In this document: in pieces, positions 1-8,488 of the stretch
Layout: every line of letters begins with the position of its first letter
Position numbering within the stretch: the first letter of the stretch is position 1
Assembly (NCBI GenBank): GCA_965603355.1
Contig: CBFDCQ010000011.1
Span: 1-57,558 of the forward strand
DNA length: 57,558 nt
Reading direction: 5' to 3'
From: CBFDCQ01 sp965603355
GTDB taxonomy: Bacteria; Hydrogenedentota; CAZGCA01; CBFDCQ01
Translations under genes and position numbers: made by a program
Notes under the pieces: model-generated
Told to the model about the DNA's origin: nothing
Seen by the model: only the letters and a program-made list of their open reading frames with translations
Database searches by the model: none

Positions 1-174
1 CGAACAAGATACTGATCAAGTGGGGTTGGATGACTGCCCCGGCGTTGGGCGTATCATACTAGCAGGACGGATTTGAGGTAGCGCCAAGACGGGACACAGC
101 GTAAAGGTGCGTCCAGCGCCTCTGCGTTGCTCGGCGTCTGTGATCTTGGCGGGCGTGTGACTTAAGCAGGCGAT
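1..174. other. Window edge without a callable gene
   Basis: No start-to-stop gene is supported here. Two plus-strand frames are open from the first base to stops near positions 58-77, so the tail of a gene entering from the left is possible, but I recognise no family in either. An inverted pair, cgccaaga at 82-89 and tcttggcg at 144-151, could fold into a long-armed hairpin between that tail and the converging gene that ends at 175. It has no U-tract, so I do not call it a terminator. Confidence 0.4.
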
Positions 175-810
175 CTACTGCTGTGGTTGGCCGGGCGAGG
201 CGGTGGCAGGGCCGCCGGGCGTTACACCGCCTACCAGCCCCTGGTTGACCGGTAACATCATCTGCATAATCGAGCCGATGTTACCCTGCGCCGCTCCTGC
301 GATGTTTAACAGGGCAACCTTCGGGAGCGATTCCATCGCGACGATGTCCAGCTTGTAGACCCGCGTCTCGAGCGGCTCCAACGAGTACCGATTCAGCCGT
401 GGCGTGGTCGAAATGAAGACGAAATGCCTGTATGCCTTGAAATCGAGCCCGACCGATTTGAGTATCGCCTTGAGAGCGGAATGGAGCGTGATGTCCTTGA
501 GACTATACCTGGGCAACCGTATCTCCGGTCTACCCTCCAGCGCACCATAGTCAATCACCATATTGACGTCCGTTTGCTCGCTCAGCCCGTAGATGAAATT
601 CTCCAGTGTTTCACCCTCAATGTCCACAGACACGCGGCGGGAAAGCTTCTCGGCGAGAGCATCCTTCTTCGCGGGCTTCTCCCGGGTCGCTTCGGTTCTG
701 CGCTTGTCGATTCTGGCAGGATTTTTCTTCTGAGCGCATAACCCCGCGTTCGCCGCTAGAAGGCACACCAGGAGAACGCTCAGAACCGACACTGTATTGC
801 GGGGTCTCAT
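175..810 (-). CDS. Secreted STN-domain protein (secretin/TonB short N-terminal domain-like)
   Basis: A predicted exported protein of 211 residues. I start it at the internal ATG at 810 because it opens directly on a signal peptide (basic MRPR, a hydrophobic stretch, cleavage likely after GLCA). The longer frame up to 891 adds 27 residues that look like untranslated leader. Residues about 60-145 match the short N-terminal domain found before secretin and TonB-receptor cores: a strand with VSVDIEG, a helix, then a strand ending HFVFIS. No secretin barrel or TonB plug follows, and the tail is rich in Gly, Pro and Gln. It is the last gene of the minus-strand envelope block, behind a lipoprotein. 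Stand-alone STN proteins usually sit in the periplasm. The partner is unknown. Confidence 0.6.
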   Translation of the reverse strand: MRPRNTVSVLSVLLVCLLAANAGLCAQKKNPARIDKRRTEATREKPAKKDALAEKLSRRVSVDIEGETLENFIYGLSEQTDVNMVIDYGALEGRPEIRLPRYSLKDITLHSALKAILKSVGLDFKAYRHFVFISTTPRLNRYSLEPLETRVYKLDIVAMESLPKVALLNIAGAAQGNIGSIMQMMLPVNQGLVGGVTPGGPATASPGQPQQ

Positions 811-906
811 TGCTGTTACACCCTGTATAGGACTTCTTCGCAGTTCGCCAACGGGCGAGCTCTGCCATTTCACACTTCTATTGTACAGCACGGTCCGTGC
901 GCGTCG

Positions 907-1833
907 TCAAGATCCTTCCCGAGACGCGAGGACGCCCGCCCGCATCCGCTCTATCAGCGGGACCGCTTGTTCGGGATCGGCAAGCCCCGTCGCCCCAATG
1001 ACAAAGGAGCCGGCCGTGTCCAGGACGGTGCCTCTGTGCAGCGGATCCTCGACGACCAAACACTCGCCTGACGGAATCGGCATCGACTGCGGCTCCGCGC
1101 CATACTCCTTGAGGTAGTCGGTATACTTCTGTACGACAGCGTCGGGATCCGTGCCCGCGAACACTACGAAGACCCGTGCTGACTCGCCATCAAGCGTGGC
1201 ATTCGCGGTGAAACCTTTCGGAAAGAACGCGTATCCCAGGACGCTTTCCGCGAGGTAGACCACCGAGGACGGCTCCACGCCGTCGATCTTGACCATCTCG
1301 AGTTCGGGAGGACTGGTTGCCGGCTGCGGCAGCTTGTCCGCGATGGCTCGGCCGCACGCCAGCAGGTCATCCGCGCTTCCGTCCCACTCGCCCAAGGCCG
1401 TCAGACGTGCAAAGTACTTGTCCTGGTAGAACATCAGTTGGTACTTGTCGTGGAAGCCGTCGCTGCCGAAGCCGGGCGCAGCCTTGTCAGGGCTTCGATA
1501 GCTGGAATACAGCCCGAATGCATCCAGTAACGAGCCCATCTCGTACACGTCCGCCGACACGGAGCCTGCGGTGCCGCCCGTACGGTCATAGGTGGTTGCG
1601 GCTGCCTCCACGAAACCGTAAGGGAGATACAGTTCCGCCTCCCCGTTGATGTGCTCGTAAAGGTTATCCCTCTGGTAGAGCCGCACGCCGACCTCACTGC
1701 GCCATCCTTCGGCGAAACCGGGCACCGGCAACATCCCGGCGACCCCGGCGGGGGCGCTTGACCTGCCGCAACCGAACACCACCAGCATCAAGCACAACAC
1801 GACTGCCGCAACACTATTACGGGATCGGTTCAT
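907..1833 (-). CDS. DUF6599-like lipoprotein
   Basis: A predicted lipoprotein of 308 residues. The ATG at 1833 is chosen over upstream ATGs because GAGGA lies 9 nt before it and the signal peptide then starts cleanly. The lipobox ends in VVFGCG, with the lipidated Cys at residue 22. The body has the features I associate with DUF6599: an early LYEHINGEAELYLPYGF motif, then an alpha/beta region rich in Tyr and Phe. No catalytic motif is visible. It follows the Tat aldo/keto reductase by about 60 bp and precedes the STN protein, so all three probably share a transcript and act outside the cytoplasm. The function is unknown, and the family name rests on my memory of the motif. Confidence 0.6.
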   Translation of the reverse strand: MNRSRNSVAAVVLCLMLVVFGCGRSSAPAGVAGMLPVPGFAEGWRSEVGVRLYQRDNLYEHINGEAELYLPYGFVEAAATTYDRTGGTAGSVSADVYEMGSLLDAFGLYSSYRSPDKAAPGFGSDGFHDKYQLMFYQDKYFARLTALGEWDGSADDLLACGRAIADKLPQPATSPPELEMVKIDGVEPSSVVYLAESVLGYAFFPKGFTANATLDGESARVFVVFAGTDPDAVVQKYTDYLKEYGAEPQSMPIPSGECLVVEDPLHRGTVLDTAGSFVIGATGLADPEQAVPLIERMRAGVLASREGS

Positions 1834-1893
1834 TGTCTTTCGTCCTCGGGCCATGTTCATTCCCATCAGCGGGGACCGGCAGATGCCGGTAAG

Positions 1894-3075
1894 CTACGCG
1901 AACATGGTCCGTGCCGAGCTCATCTTCTGCGCGATCTGGAGACCTCTGGGACACTCAGCGACGCACTCCGGACAATCGGTGCACGTTGCAGCTGTCCGGC
2001 CGTAAGGTAGCTCCGCATAGACCGAGCGCGCCAGCTCCAAGTCGCCATAACCTTCCGCGTACATCAGGCAACGGTTGACGGTAGGAATCGCCACCCCTCT
2101 GGGACACGTTCCCTTGCATTCCCCGCATCCCACGCAGTAGAACGGCGCAATTGCGGCGGAATAACGATCGAGAATCTGCTCATCAACCCGCGTCAGCTTC
2201 ATCATTTTCATGACTTCGGTATCTTCAACGAGCTGTTGGAGGTCGACCATTGCGGGAATTGCGAGCGTGACGTTTTTGTCTTGAAGCACCCACTTGAGCG
2301 CCGCCTGGTGCGGGCTGATGTCACCCAGTTCCTTCGTCTTGTAGCCGCCTGCCTGCGTCTTCATTGCAATCACGCCGATATTGGCCTTGGCGGCACGGGC
2401 GATAGCATCCTTGAGCGCCTTGTTGTCCTTCTGCTCGTGATTGTACGGCACAAGCACGACGTCGTAGAACTTGTCCGGGTCTTTCAACAGAACATCAATA
2501 ACCTTTACTTGGTTATGGGTTGAGACGCCGACGAACCGCGTCTTGCCCTCTTTGCGAATCTGGGCCAGCGCGGCTTTGGTTTCCTGCCTCATCAAGAATT
2601 CTTCTGACAAGAATCCTTCTTCCGGTTCGTCGTCGACGCTATGGAGCAAAAGGAGGTCAACATGGTCGGTCTTCAAGCTCCGCAAGGACTCATCAATGTC
2701 GCGGAGTATTCCACTCTTGGAGCGCGCCGGCGTTTTGGTGGTCACATAGACCTTATCGCGGTAACCCTCGAGCGCTTCGCCGCATATGACCTCGTTTTTA
2801 CCTCGCATATAGCCTCGAGCCGTGTCGAGCCAGTTGACACCTCGGTCGAAAGCCGCTTTGACTACCGCCGCTTCACGCGTACGCATCGCTCCGTAGCCGA
2901 TCACGGAAACCTTCATACCAGTGCGGCCCAGGGTCCGATACGGGATGTCCTTTCTTCTCGCCTGCGGAGGTATCTTTTCGGCGGCCGGTTCACCAGCGCC
3001 TACCACGGCGGCGGCAGCTACGCCGACGGAACCCAGTTTCAAAAAACTTCTCCTGTCAATAGAATCTGACTTCAT
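1894..3075 (-). CDS. Tat-exported aldo/keto reductase with C-terminal 4Fe-4S motifs
   Basis: A predicted NAD(P)H-linked oxidoreductase of 393 residues. The ATG at 3075 has GGAGGT 7 nt upstream and opens on a twin-arginine signal (DRRSFLKLGSVGVAAAA), so the folded enzyme should be exported. The barrel domain starts at PYRTLGRTGMKVSVIGYG and keeps the family's Asp and Tyr (WLDTARGY) and a Lys (YVTTKTPAR). The C-terminal 70 residues hold two cysteine groups, CVGCGECKGTCPRG and CTDCPECVAECPRG, typical of ferredoxin-like aldo/keto reductases. An exported enzyme would lack cytoplasmic NAD(P)H, so either the cofactor travels inside the folded protein or electrons come from the Fe-S part. The substrate is unknown. 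It follows the ABC permease pair by 128 bp. Confidence 0.85.
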   Translation of the reverse strand: MKSDSIDRRSFLKLGSVGVAAAAVVGAGEPAAEKIPPQARRKDIPYRTLGRTGMKVSVIGYGAMRTREAAVVKAAFDRGVNWLDTARGYMRGKNEVICGEALEGYRDKVYVTTKTPARSKSGILRDIDESLRSLKTDHVDLLLLHSVDDEPEEGFLSEEFLMRQETKAALAQIRKEGKTRFVGVSTHNQVKVIDVLLKDPDKFYDVVLVPYNHEQKDNKALKDAIARAAKANIGVIAMKTQAGGYKTKELGDISPHQAALKWVLQDKNVTLAIPAMVDLQQLVEDTEVMKMMKLTRVDEQILDRYSAAIAPFYCVGCGECKGTCPRGVAIPTVNRCLMYAEGYGDLELARSVYAELPYGRTAATCTDCPECVAECPRGLQIAQKMSSARTMFA

Positions 3076-3203
3076 CGTGACTACCTCCCTTCGGTGCTGT
3101 ACCGCCCTAGCGGCACGCGTGAAATGGCCCAAACGCCGAGGCATCTCATTATACTGAATGCCACCGCAAAACGCAAAGATGCTCGGACCCGGAAATCCGG
3201 CCT

Positions 3204-4619
3204 CTACATCACATCGGCGCGCAAAAAGGAGACGAACGCCGCCATAAAGAAGAACAAAGCCTCAACACCCAGCAGCCCGAAATCCAGTAACGAACCAGCG
3301 ACGCGATCCGAGATCGGTTCCTCCGCGTAATTGAATACCGGCATATCAGATATGTCGTAAGATTCTTCTTCGTCCGAACCGCCGAAGGGAAACGCCCCTT
3401 CTGTCTTGCGGCCGATGTATCCGCGAAATTCCGTCTGATACTCGCGCAACGCTTCCATGAAATGAAGCTGTTTGCGCACGCCGGTCCCTGCCACGTCCGT
3501 CGCGATGTATACGTAGCTGGAAACAGGCGAAAGGCGCGAGATGATCTTGGCAACTGCTATCTGCCCGTTCAGCTCATTCTCGAAATTGCGGATGTTCCGT
3601 TCGCCGACCATGTTGGTGTTGTTCTGGAATTCCTTCCATATTACGTTCATCCTCTCTCCAAACTCGACCATCGCCTGCTGCGCAGCTTCGCCTCCCTTCC
3701 TAAACTGCGGCTCGTACTCGCGCCCCAACTGCTCCATCTTCTGCGTAAGCTCGCGCACGAGATCGCCGATTTCCTGGCGCATCTGGTTCTCGACCACGTC
3801 GATCGGGGTCACGCGCTTCACCTGATTGGAAATGTACGGGCTCACGTTGGGCACGAACAACACCATACCGACCCAAATGAAAAGCAGAATCATTATCGCG
3901 GTTGCCGACCGCGCGCACCGGCTCGACACGAACATACCGATAGAGAACATCACAGCTATGAAAAGAAGACTCCCGACTGCCGCGAGCACGTATGCGGACC
4001 ATTGATTGCCGGTGAATCCTACGCTCCGCGACACAAATATGATCAGCGCAGCAACAACGAGCGCTATCACGAACGGTGTCGCAAGACTGAGGTAGCCGCC
4101 TAACCACTTCGCAAGGATAAACCTGTCACGCGGCACGCTGTAGGACAGCATAAGTCGCATGGTCCCGGACTCGCGCTCGCCACACACCGCATCGTAGCTG
4201 AACACAAACGCCATCAGGCTCAGTACGGTGGCCACCACATAGAGTATGTCGGGAGTCGGAAACAGCGCCGATGCCGGGCTCTTGTATAGCTCGCCTTGTG
4301 TTGCCGGCACCATGAACGCCATGATCTGGGTGCTCTTGTCCTCGACTTTCTCGAGCCCGTAATAAGAGACCTGCAGTTTCGCCGGAGGCCTGTCGACGTG
4401 GATGCCTTGCATCTGAAGCTGCGTGTAGTCGCCCAGCCGCTCGGCTTCCTTCCTGTAACTCTCCCTGTTCAGGTCGTACGCCTCTTTCTTCTGGACGTAA
4501 TCGGCCCTCAGCACAATCAGGCTCAGCGTCACCAGAACGAGACTCAATACGGAGGCGACGATGAACCGGAGGCTTAAGACGTGTTCCAAGAACTCTTTTT
4601 TCAGCAACGTCACGAGCAT
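3204..4619 (-). CDS. ABC-2 type transporter permease (second of a pair)
   Basis: An inner-membrane permease of 471 residues. Membrane segments fall near residues 15-37, 125-147, 165-195, 207-230, 235-258 and 445-468. Two large hydrophilic parts lie outside the membrane core, roughly 40-120 and 260-440, the second with heptad-like helices. The cytoplasmic loop FSYDAVCGERESGTM is the usual coupling motif of ABC-2 permeases (D...ERE.GT). Its size and layout match the neighbouring permease at 4644-6011, so the two are likely paralogues that form a heterodimer on the ATPase at 6022-6780. The start ATG has AGGG 8 nt upstream, 24 bp after the preceding gene. Such permeases with large extracytoplasmic loops are seen in NosY/GldF-like exporters. 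The substrate cannot be read from the sequence. Confidence 0.8.
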   Translation of the reverse strand: MLVTLLKKEFLEHVLSLRFIVASVLSLVLVTLSLIVLRADYVQKKEAYDLNRESYRKEAERLGDYTQLQMQGIHVDRPPAKLQVSYYGLEKVEDKSTQIMAFMVPATQGELYKSPASALFPTPDILYVVATVLSLMAFVFSYDAVCGERESGTMRLMLSYSVPRDRFILAKWLGGYLSLATPFVIALVVAALIIFVSRSVGFTGNQWSAYVLAAVGSLLFIAVMFSIGMFVSSRCARSATAIMILLFIWVGMVLFVPNVSPYISNQVKRVTPIDVVENQMRQEIGDLVRELTQKMEQLGREYEPQFRKGGEAAQQAMVEFGERMNVIWKEFQNNTNMVGERNIRNFENELNGQIAVAKIISRLSPVSSYVYIATDVAGTGVRKQLHFMEALREYQTEFRGYIGRKTEGAFPFGGSDEEESYDISDMPVFNYAEEPISDRVAGSLLDFGLLGVEALFFFMAAFVSFLRADVM

Positions 4620-4643
4620 AGCGTTAACCCTGGCTGCGCCTCA

Positions 4644-6011
4644 TCAGTTCACGTCGTATCTCAAGAACCTCACGAAAGCGCCCAGAAAGAACAGCGTGTT
4701 ATAGACGAAAAGCAGCGCGATATCCAGCAGCGAGTCTTTAAGAATAAGTTCAGTTGTCGGCCCTGTCAGCGCGAACTCCGGCAGTTTCGTAAGATCGACC
4801 TGATCGCTGCTCTCTCGCCGCGATCGACTCGGTCTTCTAATTTCTGAAAGGCTCGCTTCAAACTGGTCCCGGAAATCCTCATGCACGTACCGGATAAATC
4901 CCTCATACGCGTCTACGCCTGTCCCGGTGAGCGTTGTCGAGGCGTAAGTGAAACATGCCGACGGCGATATGCGGGACATTACTCTCGCAACCGACGCCTG
5001 ATTGACGAACTTGTTCATGTACGAATCGGTGAGCGCTTCCGAACGGTCCTCGATCGTGCGCCTGGTTTCAGTAAAAATGCGGCGGCTTTCCTCTCTGCTC
5101 ATGCCTCTGCGCATCGTCTTTTTCACTGCCTCCCACTCTTCCTGCTCAATAGCCCTCATCTCGCTCGCGAGCTTCTGGGTGGATTCCAGCGGGACAACCT
5201 GCCTTGCCACGATCGGAACGACGTTCGGTATCCCAAGAACCAGTACGACCCACGCCAGCAACGATATCATCAAGCTCGTTCCGGACCCGCGCACGCAGGT
5301 AGAAATGAACAGCCCCAACATCAAGAACGACGAGATGTACAGCAGCGACGTCATAATCAAAATCCCGATACGCAACCACTGCCCCGGTGTAAACACCAGA
5401 GACATGCTCACACGCGCAGCAACGAGTCCGACACCCAGGGAGATCAGAAATGCGGCGCAAAGACACACAAGACTGCCCACACACTTGCCCATCAGAATCA
5501 TATCGCGCGGCACAGGGTTGGACAAGATCAGTTTCAGGGTCTCCTCTTCCCTCTCTCCGGAGACCGCATCGAATACGAACAGTATCGCCAGCAGACTGAC
5601 AACGATGTTCACTATGTACGTCACGTCCGGCGTGGAGAAAAGGGCGAACAGCGGGTTTGCGTACGGCGTTCCACCGATCTCCACGTTGCGCATCTGGGAG
5701 TTCGTCACCGAACGGGACATGTCCGGTTCCAGCCCCATCGCGAAGATGCTCAATCGATTCGGCCTTCGGCGGTCCGTCATGCCGAAAATCTCGAACTCGT
5801 TGTAATCGCGCATCTGACTGATGCGCTGCCGGTACGCTGCCTTCGCGTTGGAGTAATCGAGAACCTGTTTCTGGTGGTTGGCAGCCATCATCAGCACGCT
5901 GCCGCTTATCAGAAGAAAGAAGAGAAGGAAAGTGACCGCGAATCGGAAGCTCAGTATGTTGTTGAGTATCTCTTTCTTGACGAGTACGGTGAACACCGAG
6001 CTGCCTCCCAT
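4644..6011 (-). CDS. ABC-2 type transporter permease (first of a pair)
   Basis: An inner-membrane permease of 455 residues. I start it at the ATG at 6011, which lies just after the stop of the ATPase gene; the longer frame would overlap that gene. Topology parallels the next gene: one N-terminal membrane helix, a periplasmic loop, a core of four or five helices, a long charged loop (about residues 255-415) and a final helix. The coupling motif is FDAVSGEREEETL, close to its paralogue. No clear ribosome-binding site precedes the ATG, which suggests translational coupling to the ATPase. It should form the membrane channel with the second permease. I see no frameshift or missing core segment. 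Confidence 0.8.
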   Translation of the reverse strand: MGGSSVFTVLVKKEILNNILSFRFAVTFLLFFLLISGSVLMMAANHQKQVLDYSNAKAAYRQRISQMRDYNEFEIFGMTDRRRPNRLSIFAMGLEPDMSRSVTNSQMRNVEIGGTPYANPLFALFSTPDVTYIVNIVVSLLAILFVFDAVSGEREEETLKLILSNPVPRDMILMGKCVGSLVCLCAAFLISLGVGLVAARVSMSLVFTPGQWLRIGILIMTSLLYISSFLMLGLFISTCVRGSGTSLMISLLAWVVLVLGIPNVVPIVARQVVPLESTQKLASEMRAIEQEEWEAVKKTMRRGMSREESRRIFTETRRTIEDRSEALTDSYMNKFVNQASVARVMSRISPSACFTYASTTLTGTGVDAYEGFIRYVHEDFRDQFEASLSEIRRPSRSRRESSDQVDLTKLPEFALTGPTTELILKDSLLDIALLFVYNTLFFLGAFVRFLRYDVN

Positions 6012-6021
6012 ACGGACGTTG

Positions 6022-6780
6022 TTATGATGCGCTCGAAGTCTCCGCGCGGGCGCCGGCACCCTCGAGGCTCGCTTCGATTACCTTGATGTACAGCTTGCTG
6101 AGGTCAACGCGGTCGTCGTCGATTTCCTGGCGGGTTATGATGTGCACCATCCGGCCGCTGCTCATGATGCCGACGCGGTCCGCTATCTGGCGCGCGCGAA
6201 ATATGTCATGCGACGTCATGAAGATAGCCTTACCTTCCTGACGCAACTCCTCCAACAGCTTGAGAAACTCCACACCGCCCTTCGGGTCGAGACCGCTCGT
6301 GGGCTCATCCAGCAGGATGACTTCAGCCTGCTTCATGATCGCGATAGCTATGCCGAGCCGCTGACGCATCCCCTTGGAAAAACCTTTCAGGCGACGTGAA
6401 ACCGCCTCCTTCTCCAGACCAACCCTCTCGAGCACCTGTGCGTATTCCTCACTGGACACCTGCGTCCTGCCGGCAAGACGCGTGAAGAATTCGAGATTCT
6501 GCTTTGCCGTGAAATTACCATACAGCCTCACGTTTTCCGATACGTACGCGACATGTTTCTTGGCCCCGAGCGGATCCTTCGTGGCATCAACCCCCATGAT
6601 CTTGGCGGTTCCTCCCGTCGGCTCGGTGAAGCCCAACACGCACATCATCGTCGTGGTCTTGCCGGCACCATTAGCGCCAAGCATAACGAATACCTCGCCG
6701 GGCTTCACGGTCAGGTTCAATTTGTCAACCGCGAGAACACCGTTGTCGTACCGTTTGGAAAGGTCGATTATCTCAAGCAT
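6022..6780 (-). CDS. ABC transporter ATP-binding protein
   Basis: A cytoplasmic ATPase of 252 residues that powers the adjacent permeases. All canonical elements are present: Walker A GANGAGKT at 35-42, signature FSKGMRQ at 134-140, Walker B VILLDEP at 154-160 with the following SGLD, and the switch histidine H191 in TSHD. The FSKGM form of the signature is typical of ABC-2 exporters such as NatA, NosF and CcmA-like proteins. The last 25 residues are an Ala/Ser/Glu-rich tail. The gene follows the TolC-like gene by 12 bp and precedes the first permease by 10 bp, so tolC-like, ATPase and both permeases are probably one operon. Confidence 0.92.
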   Translation of the reverse strand: MLEIIDLSKRYDNGVLAVDKLNLTVKPGEVFVMLGANGAGKTTTMMCVLGFTEPTGGTAKIMGVDATKDPLGAKKHVAYVSENVRLYGNFTAKQNLEFFTRLAGRTQVSSEEYAQVLERVGLEKEAVSRRLKGFSKGMRQRLGIAIAIMKQAEVILLDEPTSGLDPKGGVEFLKLLEELRQEGKAIFMTSHDIFRARQIADRVGIMSSGRMVHIITRQEIDDDRVDLSKLYIKVIEASLEGAGARAETSSAS

Positions 6781-6792
6781 GTGACGTAACCC

Positions 6793-8355
6793 TCACTCAA
6801 AAAACCCCATAGATTCGCGCAGCTTTTCCCGCGCTCTGATAAAGCTCGATTGCACACTGAAGAACCTGGATTGATCACTGAAGAACCTGTTACGAAACGT
6901 CTCATACTCCTGCTCCGACGCGATGGCCGGCAGTTTATCTCTCAGCTCGCCCTGTATATCGAACAGATGTCTCGATATATCGCGCTGATGCGACTGCAGT
7001 TGCACGTCCATCGCGATATCCAGAAGACTCTCGTAACTCTGCCTGACGCCCAGTTCCGCCAGTTCTCGTGCTCGCTGCAACCGCGCCTCGGCCTGCCTGA
7101 GCCGCGATCTCTCCCTCTTGACCCTGCCGACACGCGCGAATCCTTCCAAGATCGGCACACGCACCTCCAGATCCAGAAAGAAATTCTCGTCGTCCTCCCG
7201 CTTAAACATCTCGTTCCTCACATCCGTCTCCGGTTCGTCATACAGGTGCATAAAGCGCTCGCCGGCCACATCCACGGCCCACGTATCGTTAGAGTTCGAC
7301 ACGTTAAGCGAGGCATCCTCGCCGCGCCGCGAGATCCCTGTCTGAAGGTTTACGTCGGGGGCAAACTCCCATAGCAGCTGGCGCACCACTCTCGTCTGTT
7401 CCTCGAGCTCCTCCTCGAGCCGCGCAATCTCGATGCTGTTCTCAAACGCTATACGCACAGCTTCCTCGACGTCAAAGATCGTCTCGTCCTGCGCTCCCTC
7501 GATCTCGATATTCTGCCCAATTGGTTCTCCCATAACCTGCAGCAGCGCTATCGTGGAACGCGCCTGCTCCCTGAGGAGCGAGTTGATCGAACCCAGCTCG
7601 TTCATCACGTTGGCTTCCGCCTGAAGCACGGCCGACGGTGTAATCTCAGGCTCCCGCCACGCGTCCGCGCCCCTCACCTTGAATCGTTCCTTCTTCCTCT
7701 CCCAATCCCGCCTGAACTCCCTAAGCAACTGCATTCTCGTCTCTATCTGCTGCTTGCGCAGAAGAATATCGTAGAAGTCCTGTCTGACCTGGGAAAGAAC
7801 GCTCCGTACCGTGGATTCGAGATTGTAAAGCGCCGACCGCTCGCTCGCCCGAAGTGAGACCTCCGCGGGGGAGTCTTTGCCGAATTCAAGGATGCGTTGT
7901 GATAACCTCAGAGATGTCTGCGTGTCGTTGAAATCGACGCCGGTAGTCTCGTTGTCCCTTTCCGTGCGGTTGACTATCAGATCGAGCTGCGGGAAAAGCC
8001 TTGACCTCGTGATGATCCGGTCCCCGACCTGCACCTGCTGCAGCACGTGCCATGCTTCTACTATTTGTTTGTTCTGATCGAGCGCTATGCTCATGCACTG
8101 CCACACGTCAAGCCGCCGCGCCGCCTTGGCCACTTGCTTTTCCAGCATCTTCGCCACAATGCTCTCGACGCCGGACTCGGATCCACTTTCACGCTGCGCA
8201 AGGATCTCCGACAGGATCTCCTCAAATGACAGGGGCTCCGCAACGCTTACCTCTTCCTGAGCACGTGCCACTGTCGAGCAATTTGCCAGGACTATCGCCA
8301 AACCGAGCGTTATCCTCAGAAGACTCCGGACACGCCGTTCTCCAAACATCCTCAT
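6793..8355 (-). CDS. TolC-family outer-membrane channel protein
   Basis: A predicted outer-membrane efflux protein of 520 residues with a signal peptide cleaved near ARAQ. GGAGG stands 9 nt before the ATG. After an acidic linker (residues 35-75) come the two repeated halves of the TolC family, each with long alpha-helical hairpins: a first half with DVWQCMSIALDQNKQIVEA and SQRILEFGKDSP, and a second half with VRVPILEGFARVGRVKRER. The phrase RLSQRILEFGKDSP resembles the beta-strand turn of the family. It sits between the NEW3/coiled-coil protein gene and the ATPase, so it is likely the outer-membrane exit of the same export machine. No HlyD-type adaptor gene lies beside it. Confidence 0.85.
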   Translation of the reverse strand: MRMFGERRVRSLLRITLGLAIVLANCSTVARAQEEVSVAEPLSFEEILSEILAQRESGSESGVESIVAKMLEKQVAKAARRLDVWQCMSIALDQNKQIVEAWHVLQQVQVGDRIITRSRLFPQLDLIVNRTERDNETTGVDFNDTQTSLRLSQRILEFGKDSPAEVSLRASERSALYNLESTVRSVLSQVRQDFYDILLRKQQIETRMQLLREFRRDWERKKERFKVRGADAWREPEITPSAVLQAEANVMNELGSINSLLREQARSTIALLQVMGEPIGQNIEIEGAQDETIFDVEEAVRIAFENSIEIARLEEELEEQTRVVRQLLWEFAPDVNLQTGISRRGEDASLNVSNSNDTWAVDVAGERFMHLYDEPETDVRNEMFKREDDENFFLDLEVRVPILEGFARVGRVKRERSRLRQAEARLQRARELAELGVRQSYESLLDIAMDVQLQSHQRDISRHLFDIQGELRDKLPAIASEQEYETFRNRFFSDQSRFFSVQSSFIRAREKLRESMGFFE

Positions 8356-8488
8356 GTCACACCGCCTCCGTCAATAGCAAACACTATGTTAAAACACTCC
8401 AAGCCAGCGTCAGTTCAGCACACCCTGCACGTTACGGAAACCCGTGATTCGGAAAGGGACCACTCGGAACGCATCAGTGAAGCGCACC

